Below the pieces are notes generated by a model. That model was not told the DNA's origin. It worked only from the letters and a program-made list of their open reading frames with translations, and ran no database searches. From positions 37,584 to 101,583 of the forward strand of contig JASGFJ010000015.1 in the NCBI GenBank assembly GCA_047605645.1: a DNA stretch of 64,000 nucleotides. Direction: 5' to 3'. The stretch's first letter is position 1; each line of letters begins with the position of its first letter. The translations under genes were made by a program, and so were the position numbers. Of the stretch, positions 18,028-27,137 are shown in pieces. The stretch comes from UBA1309 sp047605645. Its GTDB lineage: Bacteria > Bacteroidota > Bacteroidia > Bacteroidales > Dysgonomonadaceae.

Positions 18028-18894
18028 ATGAATGATATTTTTGATTTTAAACGTTTCGGGTTGGTTATTGAAAAAGATATCCAGGAAAGAAGCAAACACT
18101 ATCTGTTGTTATTTGTATTGATGCTGGGGGTGATTGCTGTTGTTTCCACTCTGATTACTTATACTTATTTCTATTCCCCTGTTCAATTGAACGAAATGGA
18201 GCTGCTAGAGCTAAACAACAGGCTTATTATTGTTATTCTGATATTCTTTGCCGTATTAGGCTGCATCATAGCTTCCACAATAATGGAACCTATGAACAGC
18301 AAAGTGAAAAAAATTTCATTCCTATCATTTCCCGCATCCGATTTCGAAAAATTCCTTTCCAGATGGCTTATTGTTACAGTTGGATACGTACTTCTGTTTA
18401 TTATTGCCGTGTTTGTTGCAGATGCATTACGGGTTGGTTTTTGCTCTTTGATATTTACACGTTCGCCTATTCCATGGATTGATTGGACATTTATTGCGGG
18501 ACACAATGATACCGTTTATTATTCTTCATTTGTATTTAGTGAAGTCTATTACTTGCATCTGGCATTTTCTATCTTTCTTTTTTCTCAGTCGTTGTATGTT
18601 CTCGGAGCTACATTCTGGCCAAGGTTCAGCTTCATTAAAACCTATTTTGCGAAGCAGGTTCTGGGAGTTTTGTTTTTGGTGTTTTGCTATATCGCAATAG
18701 TTGTATCTTATGATAAAATAGATGATTTCTTTAATGTACTGGACTATCTCCAGGCAAGCTCTCCTGATTTGCGCCTGGTACAGACAAAATCGATCGTCTC
18801 GGCTGTTTCTGCCGTGTTGTATGGCTCAACCATTCTAAACTGGGGATTGGCATTTATGCGATTTAAAGAGTCGGAAATCATTAATCGCTTTTAG
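18028..18894 (+). CDS. ABC transporter permease
   Basis: 288-residue integral membrane protein with about six hydrophobic segments (LLLFVLMLGVIAVVSTLITY, LIIVILIFFAVLGCIIAS, WLIVTVGYVLLFIIAVFV, FSIFLFSQSLYVLGAT, VLGVLFLVFCYIAIVV and a C-terminal one). It has no ATPase motif, so it relies on the ATPase encoded upstream. The GntR gene starts two bases after its stop, implying translational coupling. Confidence 0.85.
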   Translation: MNDIFDFKRFGLVIEKDIQERSKHYLLLFVLMLGVIAVVSTLITYTYFYSPVQLNEMELLELNNRLIIVILIFFAVLGCIIASTIMEPMNSKVKKISFLSFPASDFEKFLSRWLIVTVGYVLLFIIAVFVADALRVGFCSLIFTRSPIPWIDWTFIAGHNDTVYYSSFVFSEVYYLHLAFSIFLFSQSLYVLGATFWPRFSFIKTYFAKQVLGVLFLVFCYIAIVVSYDKIDDFFNVLDYLQASSPDLRLVQTKSIVSAVSAVLYGSTILNWGLAFMRFKESEIINRF

Positions 18895-18896
18895 TT

Positions 18897-19268
18897 ATGG
18901 ATTTCAAGAATACCAAACCTATTTTCTTACAGATTGCAGAACGCATCTGTGATGAAATTTTGCTTGAAAAGTACAAGCCGGACGAACGGATTCCCTCTGT
19001 GCGCGAATATGCGCCTATTGTAGAAGTGAATTTCAATACGGTAATGCGATCATTCGACTACCTGCAGCAGGCGGAAATTATTTTCAATAAACGCGGAATA
19101 GGCTATTTTGTCTCGCCCGAAGCTCGGAAAAAGATCCTGACCATGCGGAAATCTGAGTTTATGGAAAAAGAAATCTATGATTATTTCCGGCAAATCTATC
19201 TTTTGGGTATTCCTATGAAGGAGATTGTAGATAAATATGATAATTATGTCAAACAACAAGAAAATTAA
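18897..19268 (+). CDS. GntR-family transcriptional regulator, YtrA subfamily
   Basis: 123 residues: an N-terminal winged helix-turn-helix (FLQIAERICDEILLEKY, then DERIPSVREYAPIVEVNFNT) and a short ~40-residue all-helical dimerisation tail in place of a ligand-binding domain. This short form defines the YtrA subfamily, whose members usually repress their own ABC operon. The inverted repeat at 17107-17128 is the probable binding site. It lies between the permease and a membrane-anchored protein gene. Confidence 0.9.
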   Translation: MDFKNTKPIFLQIAERICDEILLEKYKPDERIPSVREYAPIVEVNFNTVMRSFDYLQQAEIIFNKRGIGYFVSPEARKKILTMRKSEFMEKEIYDYFRQIYLLGIPMKEIVDKYDNYVKQQEN

Positions 19269-19274
19269 ATTTAT

Positions 19275-20078
19275 ATGAGACTAACGACCAAACTCGTAAT
19301 CGGGATAATCCTTTTAGTCTTTATTACATCTATATCGGCCATTGTCGGACTTTCTTTTACGGATCTGCCGACCCGATCTCACCGGATGAATGAAGTTAGG
19401 ACAAATGCTGTGAAATATATGGACTTGAAAGTGGATACTTACAAAACCGTAAAAATTGACATGGATCCATCTTCTGCAGATGTTTATAGAAGACAGAGAG
19501 AGTACATTCTTTCAGAACTGTATATTGAAAATACCCGAGCCGGTAAATCGATAAATACGATTTCAGTGAATCAAAAAATGAGGAACTATCTCCGGGTAAA
19601 CGTGCAAAATGATACGCTTTATTTAAAAATAGATCTTGTAAAACTATTGAAAAACAATAACAACGAAATTCTCAATGAAATTGTTGCTTTGAAGATTTAC
19701 AATGACAACGCAGATGTGGACAATAGAATACCGGGTCTGAATATGAAAATTACAGGGATGAAAGGCAATGACATTAAATTATGCTCTGAAGGCGCCATCC
19801 TTGTAAAAGAATCGACTTTTCATAAACTGGAATGCTTGAAGGGGAATATTTCTCTTGAAAGAGTCGGTCTGAATTATCTGAACTTGGATCTGGATAATGT
19901 GAATTACTGGAAAGTGACTGATTGTAAGATAAACGAAGAGAATCTAAGCGGAAGCAGATCGCACTATATCGTGACTCCGAAATCAGAAACAAAAGTTTTG
20001 AACTGGCATCCTAAAAATAAAGAAGCAAACCTGAATGTTAAGATATCGGGAGGCAATGCCCGTTTGGAGTTTAATTAG
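19275..20078 (+). CDS. Membrane-anchored hypothetical protein of the ABC operon
   Basis: 267 residues with one N-terminal transmembrane or signal-anchor segment (LVIGIILLVFITSISAIVGL) and an extracytoplasmic part. The second half alternates short beta strands (KITGMKGNDIKLCSEGAILV, LNYLNLDLDNVNYWKVT), reminiscent of the auto-adhesin beta-helix domain (DUF2807/DUF4097 type) found near envelope ABC systems; this is only a resemblance. It starts six bases after the regulator, so it is the fourth gene of the operon. Function unknown. Confidence 0.65.
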   Translation: MRLTTKLVIGIILLVFITSISAIVGLSFTDLPTRSHRMNEVRTNAVKYMDLKVDTYKTVKIDMDPSSADVYRRQREYILSELYIENTRAGKSINTISVNQKMRNYLRVNVQNDTLYLKIDLVKLLKNNNNEILNEIVALKIYNDNADVDNRIPGLNMKITGMKGNDIKLCSEGAILVKESTFHKLECLKGNISLERVGLNYLNLDLDNVNYWKVTDCKINEENLSGSRSHYIVTPKSETKVLNWHPKNKEANLNVKISGGNARLEFN

Positions 20079-20104
20079 AAGAATCGGCTATTTACCCTTG
20101 TTAT

Positions 20105-20138
20105 AAGGCATGATGTTCTCGTCATGCCTTCATTTTTT
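20105..20138 (+). terminator. Terminator of the ABC-GntR operon
   Basis: AAGGCATGATG (20105-20115) pairs with CGTCATGCCTT (20120-20130, one G-U), 4-base loop, followed by CA and T7. Confidence 0.85.
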
Positions 20139-20179
20139 TCAGGCTAACAGATTTCTTTATTAATAAAAAGAAAAATATG

Positions 20180-20210
20180 TTTGAAATCTGGGATATAAAA
20201 ACTAATTTTG
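20180..20210 (+). promoter_or_regulatory. Promoter of tig
   Basis: TTTG (20180-20183), 19 bases, TAATTTTG (20203-20210): exact match to the Bacteroidetes promoter. The core ACTAATTTTGCGC is identical at the topA promoter (29460-29472). Confidence 0.75.
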
Positions 20211-20295
20211 CGCTTCAAAATCGGAGGACTGCGCCAATACGTGAACAGTCTGTTTTTCAAATGAAAACAAAAAAACTTAAAAATAATTCGTCAAT

Positions 20296-21666
20296 ATGAA
20301 CGTAACTCAAACCAATCTGGATAGCGTAAACGCTATACTTACAGTGTCTGTTGCGAAAGCAGATTATCAGGAAAAACTCGAAAAATCGTTGAAAGATTTT
20401 CGCAAGAGAGCTAATGTACCAGGATTCCGCCCGGGAACAGTTCCTGCAGGCATGGTGAAAAAAATGTATGGCAAATCTATTTTGGCTGAAGAAGTAAACA
20501 AGCTTGTGGGTGAAAACCTATATAAATATATTCAGGAAAATAAATTAGATGTTCTGGGAGAACCTCTTCCTAATCAGGAAAAACAACAACCGATTGATTT
20601 TGCAAAGGAAGATGATTTCGAATTTGTTTTTGATATTGCCCTGGCTCCCGAAGTATCTCTTTCTCTGACCAAAGAGGATAAAGTTCCGTATTACAAAATT
20701 GATGCTAACGAAGACTTGGTAGAACGCCAGATTCAGTCATACAAACAAAACTATGGCAAATACGAATCTATTCAGGAAGAAGCAAAAGATACTGATTTGC
20801 TCAAAGGCAATATCAAAGAACTACTTAACGGAGAGCCCAAAGAAGGCGGTATTTCTGTCGAAGATGGCGTGTTGATGGCTTCTTACATCAAAGACAAAGA
20901 AGAACAGGCTAAATTTGTCGGAGCAAAAGTCGGTGATACCGTAGTCTTTAATCCGGGAAAAGCGTATGAAGGAAATGAAGCTGAAATTGCATCACTTCTT
21001 CATATTCAAAAAGAAGAAATTGAGTCAATCGCTCCTGAATTTTCATTCGAAATCAAGGATGTGACTCGTTATAAAGATGCTGAGTTTGATCAGGAGTTAT
21101 TCACAAAGGTATTTGGCGAAAACCAAGTGGCTGATGAAGCAGACTTCCGTTTGAAAGTGAAGGCGCTAATCGAACAGCAATTTGCTCCGGATAGCGATTA
21201 TAAATTCTTGTTGGACGCACGCGTTCTGCTTGAAAGTAAAGCCGGTAATTTGCAATTTCCTGACGCCTTGCTGAAAAGATGGTTGCTGGCAAGCGGAAAA
21301 GAAAAAACGGCTGAAAGCATCGATGCTGAATATCCTGCTATCATTAAAGATTTGACTTTCCATTTGATTAAAGAAAAAATCGTGAAAGACTACGATTTGA
21401 AAATTGAAGAAGCTGATGTGAAAGAAATCGCAAAACAGGCTGCTCGTGCTCAGTTTGCTCAATATGGCATGATGTCTCTACCGGAAGAAATGGTAGATAA
21501 CTATGCACAGGAAATTCTGAAAGATAAAGATACTGCCCGTAATTTGGTGGATAAGGCAATGGAAAACAAAATTATTGCCGCTTTGAAAGATACACTGGGA
21601 TTGGACGAAAAAACAGTCTCTGTGGATGATTTCAAAAAATTGTTTGAAGAAAATGCAGAGGCATAA
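20296..21666 (+). CDS. tig: Trigger factor chaperone
   Basis: Ribosome-bound folding chaperone acting at the exit tunnel. 456 residues. The N-terminal ribosome-docking signature is clear (RKRANVPGFRPGTVPAGMV, GFRxG). A middle PPIase-like domain (about 155-260) is divergent from FKBP, as usual in Bacteroidetes, so isomerase activity is doubtful. The helical C-terminal arms follow (KVKALIEQQFAPDSDYKF through the end). It has its own promoter and terminator. Its position before clpP-clpX is the classical tig-clpP-clpX order, here interrupted by a 1.1-kb gap. Confidence 0.95.
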   Translation: MNVTQTNLDSVNAILTVSVAKADYQEKLEKSLKDFRKRANVPGFRPGTVPAGMVKKMYGKSILAEEVNKLVGENLYKYIQENKLDVLGEPLPNQEKQQPIDFAKEDDFEFVFDIALAPEVSLSLTKEDKVPYYKIDANEDLVERQIQSYKQNYGKYESIQEEAKDTDLLKGNIKELLNGEPKEGGISVEDGVLMASYIKDKEEQAKFVGAKVGDTVVFNPGKAYEGNEAEIASLLHIQKEEIESIAPEFSFEIKDVTRYKDAEFDQELFTKVFGENQVADEADFRLKVKALIEQQFAPDSDYKFLLDARVLLESKAGNLQFPDALLKRWLLASGKEKTAESIDAEYPAIIKDLTFHLIKEKIVKDYDLKIEEADVKEIAKQAARAQFAQYGMMSLPEEMVDNYAQEILKDKDTARNLVDKAMENKIIAALKDTLGLDEKTVSVDDFKKLFEENAEA

Positions 21667-21697
21667 TTTATTTTTTTGAAAACAAAGAAATATATAT

Positions 21698-21740
21698 AAA
21701 CAGAGGAAGGGGCTATTTTATAGCTCCTTCTTCTGTTTAT
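21698..21740 (+). terminator. Terminator of tig
   Basis: AAACAGAGGAAGGGGCTA (21698-21715) pairs with TAGCTCCTTCTTCTGTTT (21721-21738) with two or three internal mismatches; long stem but only a short T run after it. Confidence 0.7.
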
Positions 21741-22702
21741 TACCGGATTGATTCGTATCGTTTGTTTTCTCGTTGTTCCGGCAGCCGGTCTTTTATTTAA
21801 ATACCGAAAGCTCTCGTTTGGTTTTAGTATTATTTCTATGTCATAAAATGCCTATGACTAATTGGCTTCATCTAAGGAATACGGGTCGTCTTGTTTCGGC
21901 GAGCTACTAAGATGGGAAAATCCAGATAAAACATAAAGTATACATCCAACGTTGTCTACTTTACAATTGCTTGTAAATAATTGAAAAAGGCTTACATCGT
22001 CTGTGAACTATAATCGGTGTTTGAATAAGGCAATTGTTCTCTAATATCAAATCAGACGGAGTGTCTCATCAGACATAATTATTTGTAATCGGCTTTATCT
22101 GGAGTCTCAGCCGGGTTGAAAATCAGTTGTTTTCAATAGTAAGAAACGATACAGAGCCAGAAGGACTAAGCATTAACTCAAGTCTTTCCTTTTTTTAGAT
22201 TGAGTACATGTTGTTTCTAATTAATGATGTTTCCAGTATATTCAAAACCTTAACAGAAGGCTGATGAGCAACTCAGAATGGTATGTCTGTGATTGACTCA
22301 AAGCTACATACAAAGTTGGCTATTCATGGAAAAGCATAAGTTGCAATCGAAAAAGCAAACAGACTTGCGCAAAGTATGTATTATAAAGAATAACCGCTAT
22401 TTGTTATATAGATCAGCCGGATGGATGCAAATCTTTTTTATTTATTTTCGAACACCCCTAAAAAAAGGAGCTAAATGGGGTGTAATGGTGCTGAATAGGA
22501 TGAAAATATCGAAAATATAATAAATATATGTATATTTGAGCCCGTTATTGTGAAAATAGTTCTCCTGTGATCTTTACTAGCTTATTGTGGCATAGTAATT
22601 GATACTCAATGGATGTGCTTTCCCTTTTTTCAGGTTAGCAGATGAATAATAAGAAAATAGGAGAAAAGGCTGACAAAAAGGGTAAAAATCTGATTTGACA
22701 TC
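21741..22702. other. Long intergenic region between tig and clpP, no gene seen
   Basis: About 960 bases with stops in all frames and no protein-like open frame; a 75-codon frame with a TTG start (22293-22520) is rejected. Contents: a perfect 7-bp inverted repeat ACACCCC/GGGGTGT (22452-22483, 18-base loop) and a TATATTTG -7-like box near 22532. It could hold an untranslated RNA or a decayed gene; neither can be shown from sequence alone. Confidence 0.5.
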
Positions 22703-22734
22703 TTGTTTTATTCAGTTTTTTATTCATAACTTTG
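22703..22734 (+). promoter_or_regulatory. Promoter of clpP-clpX
   Basis: TTG (22703-22705), 21 bases, TAACTTTG (22727-22734). The leader to the clpP ATG is about 113 nt. Confidence 0.6.
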
Positions 22735-22853
22735 TTTAGTTGATTCATCTTTTTTTCAACAAGATCATTTCTGTTATACAGTCTGATTAACTGACGGGGG
22801 ATGCCGGAATTAACCCATTAGTTTCACAACAATTTAAAACTGTAATTTTTAGT

Positions 22854-23537
22854 ATGGATATTAAAGATTTTAAGAAATATGCTACCAAGCATATGGGCAT
22901 TAACAGCCTTGGTTTGGATAAATACATTGATGTAACCAGCAGTTATATTTCACCGACCATTATAGAGGAGCGTTCTCTGAATGTAGCCCAAATGGATGTG
23001 TTTTCACGATTGATGATGGATCGTATTATTTTTCTAGGAACTCAGGTTGACGACTATTCAGCCAATGTGATTCAGGCTCAATTGCTTTATCTGGACTCAG
23101 CTGATCAGGGAAAAGATATTTCGATCTATATCAATTCTCCGGGCGGATCTGTATATGCAGGATATGGCATTTATGACACAATGCAATTTATTGACAGTGA
23201 TGTTTCAACTATTTGCACCGGTATGGCAGCTTCGTTTGCCGCCGTATTGCTTGTAGCCGGAACCAAAGGTAAGCGTTTTGCGTTGAAGCACTCGCGTGTA
23301 ATGATTCATCAGCCCTTAGGCGGTGCGCAGGGACAGGCATCAGATATTGAAATCACAGCTCGGGAAATCGCAAAAGTAAAGAAAGAGCTTTATCATATTA
23401 TCTCAGACCATTCAGGTAAATCATTCGAAGAAGTAGAACGTGATTCCGATCGTGATTTCTGGATGACCTCTGAAGAAGCTAAAGCCTATGGTATGATTGA
23501 TGAAGTCTTATTGAAAAATAAAAAAATAAATTCTTAA
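22854..23537 (+). CDS. clpP: ATP-dependent Clp protease proteolytic subunit
   Basis: Serine protease that forms the tetradecameric ClpP barrel and degrades proteins fed by ClpX. 227 residues. Catalytic Ser127 (CTGMAASFAAVLL) and His152 (HSRVMIHQPLGGAQG) are 25 residues apart as in E. coli, with the third residue Asp near 201 (DSDRDFWM). The conserved YINSPGGSVYAGYGIYDTM precedes them. A short N-terminal propeptide is likely. clpX follows after 75 bases that contain a strong hairpin. Confidence 0.97.
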   Translation: MDIKDFKKYATKHMGINSLGLDKYIDVTSSYISPTIIEERSLNVAQMDVFSRLMMDRIIFLGTQVDDYSANVIQAQLLYLDSADQGKDISIYINSPGGSVYAGYGIYDTMQFIDSDVSTICTGMAASFAAVLLVAGTKGKRFALKHSRVMIHQPLGGAQGQASDIEITAREIAKVKKELYHIISDHSGKSFEEVERDSDRDFWMTSEEAKAYGMIDEVLLKNKKINS

Positions 23538-23558
23538 AAATAAATTTCAATTAAACAG

Positions 23559-23595
23559 AAATACTCCTTGTGGTCTCTCTAATCAAGGAGTATTT
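23559..23595 (+). promoter_or_regulatory. Perfect 12-bp hairpin between clpP and clpX
   Basis: AAATACTCCTTG (23559-23570) and CAAGGAGTATTT (23584-23595) are exact reverse complements around a 13-base loop, ending 17 bases before the clpX ATG. There is no long T run, so it may be a partial terminator, a processing site or a 3' stabiliser of clpP mRNA. Confidence 0.65.
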
Positions 23596-23612
23596 ATGTC
23601 TAAAGGTAAAAA

Positions 23613-24854
23613 ATGGCAAAAAGAAATTCATCTGACCATTGCAGCTTCTGTGGCCGTAGCGAATCAGACGTTAATTTATTGATTGCAGGATTGTCGGGGC
23701 ATATTTGCGACAGTTGCATCGAACAGGCATATCAAATAACGAAGGATTCACTGACAAAACAATCCACTGCTTTTGGAAAACTTGACAGAAAATCACTCCC
23801 CAACCCGAAACAGATAAAAGAGTTTCTTGACTTGTATATTATCGGTCAGGATGCTGCAAAGAGATATTTGTCTGTTTCTGTCTACAACCACTACAAACGA
23901 TTGATGCAACCTTTGGATGCCAATGATGTGGAAATCGAAAAATCCAACATTATCATGGTAGGTCCTACCGGTACCGGAAAAACGCTTCTGGCACGGACCA
24001 TTGCGAAGTTGCTTCATGTCCCTTTCGCTATTGTGGATGCGACGGTTTTGACAGAAGCCGGTTATGTAGGAGAGGATATCGAAAGCATTTTAACCCGTCT
24101 TTTGCAGGCCGCTGATTACGATGTGGCTGCTGCGGAAAGAGGAATTGTGTTTATCGACGAAATTGATAAAATCGCCCGTAAAGGAGACAATCCTTCTATT
24201 ACCCGCGATGTGAGTGGAGAAGGTGTACAACAAGGATTGTTGAAACTCCTGGAAGGATCTATCGTGAATGTTCCGCCTCAGGGGGGACGCAAACATCCGG
24301 ATCAGAAAATGATTGCCGTAGACACCAAAAATATTTTATTTGTTTGTGGTGGCGCTTTTGACGGCATTGAGAAAAAAATTGCGCAGCGACTCAACACCCG
24401 GGTGGTTGGGTATGCCTCTAAAATTGAAAATGCACAGGTCGATAAAGACAACCTGCTGCAATATGTGACGCCACAGGATTTAAAGTCTTTCGGACTTATC
24501 CCTGAAATTATCGGCCGTCTGCCTATATTGACTTATCTTTCTCCTTTAGATCGGGATGCATTGTGCCGTATTCTTACCGAACCGAAAAATTCAATTATCA
24601 AACAATACATCAAACTCTTTGATATGGATGGGGTGACGCTTCATTTTGAAGAAGAAGTCTTTGATTATATTGTAGATAAGGCTGTCGAGTTCAAACTAGG
24701 CGCCAGAGGGTTGCGTTCTATTGTTGAAACGATGATGATGGATGCTATGTTTAACATTCCTTCATCCGGAGAAAAGGAACTCCATATCACGAAAGAGTAT
24801 GCTCAGCATCATATTGAGAAATCTCACTTAAATAAATTAAGTCTGTCCAATTGA
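23613..24854 (+). CDS. clpX: ATP-dependent Clp protease ATP-binding subunit ClpX
   Basis: Hexameric AAA+ unfoldase partner of ClpP. 413 residues, normal. N-terminal C4 zinc domain (CSFCGRSE and HICDSCIE), Walker A MVGPTGTGKTLLARTIA, GYVGEDIES pore-1 loop, Walker B IVFIDEIDKIARKG, sensor and arginine-finger region (IPEIIGRLPILTYL) and C-terminal GARGLRSIVE. The IGF loop that docks ClpP is not the canonical IGF; a corresponding segment lies between Walker B and the sensors. It follows clpP as an operon partner. Confidence 0.98.
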   Translation: MAKRNSSDHCSFCGRSESDVNLLIAGLSGHICDSCIEQAYQITKDSLTKQSTAFGKLDRKSLPNPKQIKEFLDLYIIGQDAAKRYLSVSVYNHYKRLMQPLDANDVEIEKSNIIMVGPTGTGKTLLARTIAKLLHVPFAIVDATVLTEAGYVGEDIESILTRLLQAADYDVAAAERGIVFIDEIDKIARKGDNPSITRDVSGEGVQQGLLKLLEGSIVNVPPQGGRKHPDQKMIAVDTKNILFVCGGAFDGIEKKIAQRLNTRVVGYASKIENAQVDKDNLLQYVTPQDLKSFGLIPEIIGRLPILTYLSPLDRDALCRILTEPKNSIIKQYIKLFDMDGVTLHFEEEVFDYIVDKAVEFKLGARGLRSIVETMMMDAMFNIPSSGEKELHITKEYAQHHIEKSHLNKLSLSN

Positions 24855-24934
24855 TTTTTCATGTAAATATATCACTTATAAAAAAAATGATTATATTAGA
24901 CCCGTGCTTTGATAGTGTGAAAACTTTGTAAACT

Positions 24935-27121
24935 ATGCCGAATGTAGATTATTTATTTCAGGAACTGAAAAAGAACTTTGGGTTTGATACTTTTAAAGGA
25001 AATCAAAAAGCAATCATTGAGAATCTTCTTGCCCTCAACGATACTTTTGTATTGATGCCTACAGGAGGTGGAAAATCTTTGTGCTATCAGTTGCCTGCCC
25101 TTTTGATGGAGGGAACGGCTATTGTTATCTCTCCTTTAATTGCTTTGATGAAGAATCAAGTTGATGCAATGCGTAATTTCAGCGAAGAAGAAGGAATTGC
25201 CCATTTCTTGAACTCTTCATTGAACAAAGCAGCTATCGAGCAGGTGAAGAGTGATATTCTTTCAGGGAAAACCAAAATGTTGTATGTTGCTCCCGAATCC
25301 CTTAATAAAATAGATAATACGGAGTTTTTCCGTCAGATAAAAATATCTTTTTTTGCTGTCGACGAAGCTCATTGTATTTCGGAATGGGGACATGACTTCC
25401 GGCCTGAATATCGCCGGATTCGTCCGATTATTAATGAAATAGGGAGACATCCCATTATTGCACTTACCGCAACAGCGACTCCGAAGGTGCAGCACGACAT
25501 CCAGAAAACATTAGGAATGACCGAAGCGGCTGTATTTAAGTCTTCATTCAACAGGCCTAATTTGTATTATGAAATACGTTCTAAGACCAATGATGTGGAC
25601 AAGGATATTATCAAATATATCCGGTCGCAGAGTGGAAAATCAGGAATTGTGTATTGCCTGAGCCGCAAAAAGGTGGAAGAGTTTGCCGAAATTTTAAGGG
25701 CTAACAAAATAAATGCCTTAGCATATCATGCCGGAATGGATGCCGCTACACGTTCTGCAAATCAGGATTCGTTTCTGCATGAACAGGTCGATGTGATTGT
25801 TGCAACCATTGCTTTTGGAATGGGTATTGATAAACCCGATATTCGGTTTGTGATTCATTACGATATTCCCAAAAGTTTGGAAGGGTATTATCAGGAAACA
25901 GGGCGTGCCGGACGTGATGGGGGAGAAGGGCAGTGTATAACTTTCTATTCGAATAAAGATTTAGTGAAGTTAGAAAAATTTATGCAAGGCAAACCTGTTG
26001 CAGAACAGGAAATAGGCAAACAGCTTCTGATGGAAACTGCTGCTTATGCCGAAGCATCAATATGCCGGAGAACAGTGCTTTTGCACTATTTTGGCGAAGA
26101 ATATAAAGAAATTAATTGTGGTAATTGTGACAATTGTTTAAATCCAAAAAAACAAGTGGAAGCTCAGGAATTATTATTAACAGCATTGGAAGCTGTAATT
26201 GCATTAAAGGAAAAGTTCAAAACAGAGTATGTCATTAATGTATTAATAGGTAAAGAGACATCTGAAATTGAAACTTACAATCATCAGGAGTTGGAAGTAT
26301 TTGGTTCCGGCGATGATGAAGACGAAAAAACATGGAATGCCGTTATCCGTCAGGCTTTAATCGAAGGGTATCTCGATAAGGATATCGAAAACTACGGTTT
26401 ATTGAAAGTGACGAAAAAAGGAAAGGATTTTCTTAAAAAACCGATCCCATTCAAAATCGTCAAGGATACGGATTTTGAAGATGAAGACAGTGATGAGATA
26501 GTCATCAAGGCGGCAGGAGGTGGAAGTTCCGCCATGGATCCAGTCTTGTTTTCAATCATGAGCGATCTCCGTAAAAAGATGGCTAAGAAATTGAATGTTC
26601 CTCCCTATGTTATTTTTCAGGATCCTTCGTTGGAAGCTATGGCTACCATTTATCCTATCAACATTGAGGAGCTTCAGAATATTCCGGGGGTAGGCGCCGG
26701 AAAGGCTAAACGGTACGGAGCTGAGTTTGTGACGCTCATTAAGAAGCATGTCGAAGAAAACGATATCGAACGTCCGGAAGACTTACGTGTGAAAACAGTT
26801 GCCAACAAGTCGAAACTGAAAGTGGCAATTGTACAAAGTATTGACCGTAAAGTGGCTTTGGATGATTTGGCTGAATCGAAAGGAATCGATTTTAGTGAAT
26901 TGCTTACCGAGTTGGAAGCCATTGTTTACTCCGGGACTAAAATCAATGTCGATTATTTCCTCAATGAAGTAATTGACGAGGACAAACTGGCAGATATATT
27001 CGACTACTTCCAACAAGCCGAAAGCGATGATTTGGAGGCTGCCATCGAAGAACTCGGTGATTGTACGGAAGAGGAAATCCGATTGGTTCGTATCAAATTC
27101 CTATCCGATATGGCCAATTAA
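24935..27121 (+). CDS. recQ: ATP-dependent DNA helicase RecQ
   Basis: 3'-5' helicase acting in recombination and fork repair. 728 residues, about 120 longer than E. coli RecQ. Seen in order: motif I LMPTGGGKSLCYQLPAL, DEAH box FAVDEAHCISEWGHDFRPEY, motif III ALTATATPKVQ, motif VI ETGRAGRDGGEGQC, the zinc-binding RQC region (ASICRRTVLLHYFGEE, NCGNCDNCLNPKK), an acidic linker near 505-520 (DTDFEDEDSDE), an HRDC domain (LNVPPYVIFQDPSLEAMATI) and an extra C-terminal ~110 residues common to Bacteroidetes homologues. coaD begins 16 bases later. Confidence 0.96.
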   Translation: MPNVDYLFQELKKNFGFDTFKGNQKAIIENLLALNDTFVLMPTGGGKSLCYQLPALLMEGTAIVISPLIALMKNQVDAMRNFSEEEGIAHFLNSSLNKAAIEQVKSDILSGKTKMLYVAPESLNKIDNTEFFRQIKISFFAVDEAHCISEWGHDFRPEYRRIRPIINEIGRHPIIALTATATPKVQHDIQKTLGMTEAAVFKSSFNRPNLYYEIRSKTNDVDKDIIKYIRSQSGKSGIVYCLSRKKVEEFAEILRANKINALAYHAGMDAATRSANQDSFLHEQVDVIVATIAFGMGIDKPDIRFVIHYDIPKSLEGYYQETGRAGRDGGEGQCITFYSNKDLVKLEKFMQGKPVAEQEIGKQLLMETAAYAEASICRRTVLLHYFGEEYKEINCGNCDNCLNPKKQVEAQELLLTALEAVIALKEKFKTEYVINVLIGKETSEIETYNHQELEVFGSGDDEDEKTWNAVIRQALIEGYLDKDIENYGLLKVTKKGKDFLKKPIPFKIVKDTDFEDEDSDEIVIKAAGGGSSAMDPVLFSIMSDLRKKMAKKLNVPPYVIFQDPSLEAMATIYPINIEELQNIPGVGAGKAKRYGAEFVTLIKKHVEENDIERPEDLRVKTVANKSKLKVAIVQSIDRKVALDDLAESKGIDFSELLTELEAIVYSGTKINVDYFLNEVIDEDKLADIFDYFQQAESDDLEAAIEELGDCTEEEIRLVRIKFLSDMAN

Positions 27122-27137
27122 TTTAATGAATACATCA

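Noticed and set aside
22293..22520. 75-codon frame (TTG start) between tig and clpP
   Set aside because: Non-ATG start, basic and compositionally odd, no family; likely chance.
26973..27137. Extended start of coaD inside recQ
   Set aside because: The added residues are a frame-shifted reading of the recQ end; CoaD begins just before FPGTFDP.
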